From: Pseudomonas californiensis
GTDB taxonomy: Bacteria > Pseudomonadota > Gammaproteobacteria > Pseudomonadales > Pseudomonadaceae
Length of the DNA: 58,941 nt
Reading direction: 5' to 3'
Assembly: GCF_021147775.1 (NCBI RefSeq)
Contig: NZ_JAGTPK010000032.1
Location: 1-58,941, forward strand
Shown here one piece after another: positions 55,132 to 58,941 of this stretch. The translations under genes and the position numbers were made by a program. The notes under the pieces are model-generated. The model worked only from the letters and a program-made list of their open reading frames with translations, was not told the DNA's origin and did not search any database. The stretch's first letter is position 1. Each line of letters starts with the position of its first letter.

Positions 55132-57795
55132 GTGAGTGATTCCGGTCGAGCCGATGCATTGCTGGCCCAACTGCCCCGAGAAGGGCGAGGACGGCTGAAG
55201 GTATTTCTCGGCGCGGCACCGGGCGTCGGCAAGACCTACGCGATGCTGCAAGCCGCCCACGCGCAACTGCGTCAGGGCGTGAATGTACTGGCGGGCGTGG
55301 TGGAAACCCACGGCCGCGCGGAAACCGAAGCGTTGCTCAACGGCTTGCCGCAGCAGCCGTTGCTACGCACGGAGTATCGCGGCGTAACGCTGGAAGAAAT
55401 GGACCTCGATGGCTTGCTCAAGGCCGCGCCGAGTCTGGTGCTGGTCGACGAACTGGCGCACAGCAATGCGCCGGGCAGCCGGCACGCCAAGCGCTGGCAG
55501 GACATCCAGGAGTTGTTGTCGGCGGGCATCGACGTCTACACCACCGTCAATGTCCAGCATCTTGAGAGCCTCAATGACCAGGTGCGCGGCATTACCGGTG
55601 TGCAGGTGCGCGAAACGCTGCCGGACTGGGTGTTGCAAGAGGCGTTCGACCTGATCCTGATCGACCTGCCGCCCCGCGAGCTGCTGGAGCGCCTGCGCGA
55701 AGGCAAGGTCTACGTGCCCGAGCAGGCGCGTGCCGCCATCGATGCGTTTTTCACTCAGACCAATCTTACCGCTCTGCGTGAATTGGCAATGCAGACTGCA
55801 GCGGCACAGGTCGATAACGATCTGGCGCAGGGCTATCGGCAGCTCGGTCAGTCGGCGCCTGCGGTGCGCGGGCGGATGCTTGTGGGCATCGACGGCGACG
55901 TGCATGCCGAGCGCTTGATTCGGCACGCCAGCCGGGTCGCGCAGCGTCGCCATCTGCCATGGAGCGCCGTGCATGTCGACGACGGCCAGACATTGGACGA
56001 GCAATCCCGTGCGCGGCTGCAGAACGCTCAGCAACTCGCCGAGCGGCTGGGGGGTGAAGTGGTTTCGTTGCGTGCCGGAGAAGTCGCCAGAACACTGGTC
56101 CAGCATGCCATCGAACGTCGCGCCAGCGTGGTACTGGTGGGGCAGTCACGCAGGCACTGGCGGCGTCGCGCGTTCGGCGGTGGCGTGGCGGCGCGATTGC
56201 TGCGCGAAGGGCACGGTCTGGAAATATCGGTACTCGATGACAGCGAAGAATTACCGGACCAACCGCCGCGTGCCCGTCCGGCGCGCGAAGTGGTGTGGTT
56301 CGATTACGGCCTGGCGTTGCTTGCCACTGTGATCGCCAGCCTCGTCGCATGGGGCGTCGCCGGCGTGCTGGCGCTGCCGAACATATCGCTGATCTTTCTG
56401 GCTGCGGTGCTGCTGGTTGCGGTACGCAGCAGCATGGGCCCGGCGCTGGCCTGTGCCGGACTTTCGTTTCTGGCGTATGACTTTCTGTTCATCCCGCCGA
56501 GTTTCTCACTGAGCATTCAGCGCGACGAAGACGTACTGACCCTGCTGTTTTTCCTGCTGATGTCGGCATTGACCGGCAAGCTGGCCGCCCGTCAGCGTCG
56601 GCAGCTGCAAGCACTGCGCGACACACAGGAACAGACCAGCGAACTGCTCGACCTGTCGCGCAAACTCACCGCTGCCACCGACCGCCGAGCCGTGCTCAAT
56701 GCTGCGGAACAGCATCTGGCGGGCTGGAAGGAATTGAAACTGTGCCTCGTGGATCGCGATGATCAGGGCAGTTGGACGGTCGAAACCGGCGGTCCGCTGA
56801 CCTTTTCCGAAGCCGAACGCGCTGCGGCCGACTGGGCCTGGCAGCATGATCAGCCAGCGGGCAGCAGCACCGGCACCTTGCCTTCAGGCCGCTGGTGGTG
56901 GTGGCCGATCACTGCAGAAGAAGGCCCCTTGGCTTTGCTGGGTGTAACGGCACGGGAAGGGCAATCCTTCACCGCGCAACATCGCCGTCTGTTGGCCGCG
57001 CTCACCCAACCGCTGGCGCAGGCCCTGGCACGCGCCCAGCTGGCCGAGGAGCTTGAAGCTGCGCGCTTGCATGGCGAAACCGAACAACTTCGCAGCGCGT
57101 TATTGGCCTCCGTCTCCCACGACTTGCGCACGCCGTTGACCTCGATGCGCGGGAGCATCGACAGCCTGTTGGCTTTGGGTGAGGCCATTCCGTTGGACGA
57201 TCGACGCGAACTGCTGGAAGGGACCCGCGATGAAGCCGAGCGCCTGGATCGCTACATCCAGAATCTGTTGGACATGACCCGCCTGGGGCATGGTGCCCTG
57301 AAACTTGCCCGAGACTGGGTGTCACCGGCCGACATCGTGGGCAGCGCACTCAACCGGCTGCGTGCGGTACTGACGCCTTTGCAGGTCAGCACTCAGGTCA
57401 CAGGCGAGCTGCCGCTGTTGTACGTGCATGCCGCACTGATCGAACAGGCGCTGGTCAACGTACTGGAAAACGCGGCCCGTTTTTCGCCCCTCAATGGGCG
57501 GTTGCACGTCGCTGCGGGTGTGGTCGATCACGAGCTGTTTTTCTCGGTCAGCGATGAAGGCCCCGGCATTCCCGAAGACGAGCGGGCCAAAATTTTCGAC
57601 ATGTTCTACACCGCTGCCCGCGGCGACCGAGGCGGGCAGGGCACCGGGCTTGGGCTGGCGATCTGTCAGGGCATGATCGGTGCGCACGGTGGACGACTCA
57701 ACGTCGAGGAGGGCATTGATGGGCTGGGCACACGCATTACCCTGTTCCTGCCGTTGCAGACTCAGCCGGACGCTGAAATGGAGGAGTTGGCTTGA
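55132..57795 (+). CDS. kdpD: sensor histidine kinase KdpD
   Basis: The K+/turgor sensor kinase of the Kdp system. About 887 residues: an N-terminal KdpD domain with Walker A GAAPGVGKT (27-35) and Walker B-like LVLVDELAHSNAPGSRH, a Usp-like domain, four membrane helices around residues 395-490, a GAF-like region, HisKA with VSHDLRTPLTSM (His near 663) and HATPase (NVLENAARFSP, GTGLGLAIC). The GTG at 55132 (SDSGRADALLAQLP) gives the usual Pseudomonas N-terminus; GTG at 55120 is in frame and cannot be excluded. It lies 61-73 bp after kdpC. Confidence 0.97.
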   Translation: MSDSGRADALLAQLPREGRGRLKVFLGAAPGVGKTYAMLQAAHAQLRQGVNVLAGVVETHGRAETEALLNGLPQQPLLRTEYRGVTLEEMDLDGLLKAAPSLVLVDELAHSNAPGSRHAKRWQDIQELLSAGIDVYTTVNVQHLESLNDQVRGITGVQVRETLPDWVLQEAFDLILIDLPPRELLERLREGKVYVPEQARAAIDAFFTQTNLTALRELAMQTAAAQVDNDLAQGYRQLGQSAPAVRGRMLVGIDGDVHAERLIRHASRVAQRRHLPWSAVHVDDGQTLDEQSRARLQNAQQLAERLGGEVVSLRAGEVARTLVQHAIERRASVVLVGQSRRHWRRRAFGGGVAARLLREGHGLEISVLDDSEELPDQPPRARPAREVVWFDYGLALLATVIASLVAWGVAGVLALPNISLIFLAAVLLVAVRSSMGPALACAGLSFLAYDFLFIPPSFSLSIQRDEDVLTLLFFLLMSALTGKLAARQRRQLQALRDTQEQTSELLDLSRKLTAATDRRAVLNAAEQHLAGWKELKLCLVDRDDQGSWTVETGGPLTFSEAERAAADWAWQHDQPAGSSTGTLPSGRWWWWPITAEEGPLALLGVTAREGQSFTAQHRRLLAALTQPLAQALARAQLAEELEAARLHGETEQLRSALLASVSHDLRTPLTSMRGSIDSLLALGEAIPLDDRRELLEGTRDEAERLDRYIQNLLDMTRLGHGALKLARDWVSPADIVGSALNRLRAVLTPLQVSTQVTGELPLLYVHAALIEQALVNVLENAARFSPLNGRLHVAAGVVDHELFFSVSDEGPGIPEDERAKIFDMFYTAARGDRGGQGTGLGLAICQGMIGAHGGRLNVEEGIDGLGTRITLFLPLQTQPDAEMEELA

Positions 57796-57850
57796 GTCCA
57801 TCCTGGGTTACGCTTGAGCGCTCAACCGGCACCGAAACGGCACGGCACTC

Positions 57851-58543
57851 ATGAGTCAGACTGCAACCATCCTGGTGATCGACGACGAACCGCAGATCCG
57901 CAAATTCCTGCGCATCAGCCTGGCGTCTCAAGGCTACAAGGTGCTTGAGGCCGCCACGGGCACCGACGGCCTGACTCAGGCAGCCCTGAACAAACCCGAC
58001 CTGCTGGTGCTCGACCTCGGTCTGCCAGACATGGACGGGCAGCAAGTGCTGAGCGAGTTTCGCGAGTGGTCTGCAGTCCCCGTGCTGGTGCTCTCGGTAC
58101 GTGCGAGCGAAACGCAGAAAGTCCAGGCACTGGACGCCGGCGCCAACGACTACGTGACCAAACCGTTCGGGATTCAGGAGTTTCTGGCCAGAGTCAGAGC
58201 ACTGCTGCGTCAGGTGTCAGGCAGCGAAAAACCAGACGCCGCGTTGAAGTTCGGCCCGCTTACCATCGACCTTGCGTACCGTCGAGTGCTGCTGGATGAC
58301 TGTGAAGTGGCGCTGACACGCAAAGAGTACGCGGTGCTTGCGCAACTGGCACGGCATGCCGGGCGTGTCATCACACAGCAACAATTACTCAAGGACATCT
58401 GGGGCCCGACGCATACCGAGGACAGCCACTATCTGCGTATTGTGGTTGGCCATCTGCGACAGAAACTGGCGGATGACCCGACCTCACCGAGGTTCATCAT
58501 GACCGAGGCGGGGGTCGGGTACAGACTGGTGGCGGACAGTTGA
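57851..58543 (+). CDS. kdpE: response regulator KdpE
   Basis: A 230-residue OmpR/PhoB-type regulator that activates kdpFABC when phosphorylated by KdpD. The receiver begins TILVIDDEPQIRKFLR with phospho-acceptor Asp55 in LVLDLGLPDMDG and Lys in YVTKPFG. The winged-helix domain ends MTEAGVGYRLVADS. Closes the kdp cluster. Confidence 0.97.
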   Translation: MSQTATILVIDDEPQIRKFLRISLASQGYKVLEAATGTDGLTQAALNKPDLLVLDLGLPDMDGQQVLSEFREWSAVPVLVLSVRASETQKVQALDAGANDYVTKPFGIQEFLARVRALLRQVSGSEKPDAALKFGPLTIDLAYRRVLLDDCEVALTRKEYAVLAQLARHAGRVITQQQLLKDIWGPTHTEDSHYLRIVVGHLRQKLADDPTSPRFIMTEAGVGYRLVADS

Positions 58544-58941
58544 GAGAGGGCTGCGCATGGCCGGTATGCCCTACGGATGGCCCGTTGCAGTTACCGCCGG
58601 ATCAGTATCAGGACGAAGGAATCCGCCGCAGGCGGACCCAACCGGAGCCTGGGGCTTGCCCACTTTGGCCTCATCAAAGTGGGTCGCCGAGGGGCGAAAA
58701 GGTGACCTCAGCCGAGCGTGCATCCAGTTGAATCCACAGTCCCAAGTGCCTCAAGCAAAGCCATCCAAGCCTTGGAAAACTCCGATCCTGACGACGATGT
58801 ACATATCCAGACGGGGTCCGCGCTGCCAAGAAAGGTTCCGTGCTGACGGCCGGGTCACTTTGTTTCGACAAAGTAACCAAACCATTTGCGCTGACGTCAG
58901 GCCCCGGCAAGCCGGGGTTCCCTCATGCAGACATCGTGGAA
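58544..58941. repeat. hairpin-rich intergenic region, probable repeat element
   Basis: No gene is supported. Hairpins: CCGCC/GGCGG at 58623-58635; CCCACTTTG / CAAAGTGGG at 58659-58683 (perfect 9-bp arms); GGTCACTTTG / CAAAGTAACC at 58853-58878 (one mismatch); CCCCGGC / GCCGGGG at 58902-58917. The two ACTTTG-CAAAGT hairpins, about 190 bp apart, look like related ends of a small non-coding element of the REP/MITE kind. The copy number in the genome cannot be judged from here. Confidence 0.5.

Noticed and set aside
1..58941. tRNA, rRNA, CRISPR array, insertion sequence or integrase
   Set aside because: None was recognised on either strand, so the accessory block cannot be tied to a specific mobile element from this window.

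Overview
The window is from a fluorescent Pseudomonas, most likely of the P. syringae group. This is inferred from gene content, codon style and gene order; no rRNA or species marker is present. The order htpG - dienelactone-hydrolase-like - fabB/fabA - hybrid sensor kinase - gpsA - sixA - thioesterase - two alpha/beta hydrolases - kdpFABCDE follows, as I recall it, the P. aeruginosa PAO1 segment from about PA1596 to PA1637.

Backbone, 1-16 kb: a small lipoprotein, heat-shock chaperone HtpG behind a good sigma-32 type promoter, a DLH-family hydrolase, the unsaturated fatty acid genes fabAB (minus strand, with a palindromic operator candidate upstream), a PA1611-type hybrid kinase (minus), then gpsA, a DUF4389 membrane protein, sixA, a hotdog thioesterase, two alpha/beta hydrolases, a DUF4892 exported protein, an AI-2E/PerM-family membrane protein, and an OmpR/EnvZ-type two-component pair (minus).

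Accessory block, about 16-50 kb, inserted ahead of kdp: an Ig-like repeat protein, an autotransporter, a second Ig-like protein, a four-gene chaperone-usher fimbrial operon (minus), an RHS gene (minus) broken by a perfect 14-bp tandem duplication, then a plus-strand run of a third Ig-like protein, three genes carrying four copies of a module I tentatively relate to the clostridial P47/OrfX (TULIP) toxin-accessory fold joined to bacterial Ig-like domains, a lipoprotein, and a second RHS gene that ends before the RHS core. A perfect rho-independent terminator closes the run. A LuxR-type protein consisting only of its HTH lies on the opposite strand.

Backbone resumes, 50.5-58.5 kb: the complete high-affinity potassium uptake operon kdpFABC with sensor KdpD and regulator KdpE. 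The last 400 bp are non-coding and rich in hairpins sharing ACTTTG/CAAAGT arms, probably an intergenic repeat element.

The accessory block looks like a surface/host-interaction island (adhesin, fimbriae, autotransporter, candidate RHS toxins). The RHS genes flanking an array of P47-like/Ig proteins are the best candidate for an undescribed system. Two of the adhesion loci share a similar upstream palindrome, suggesting common control.
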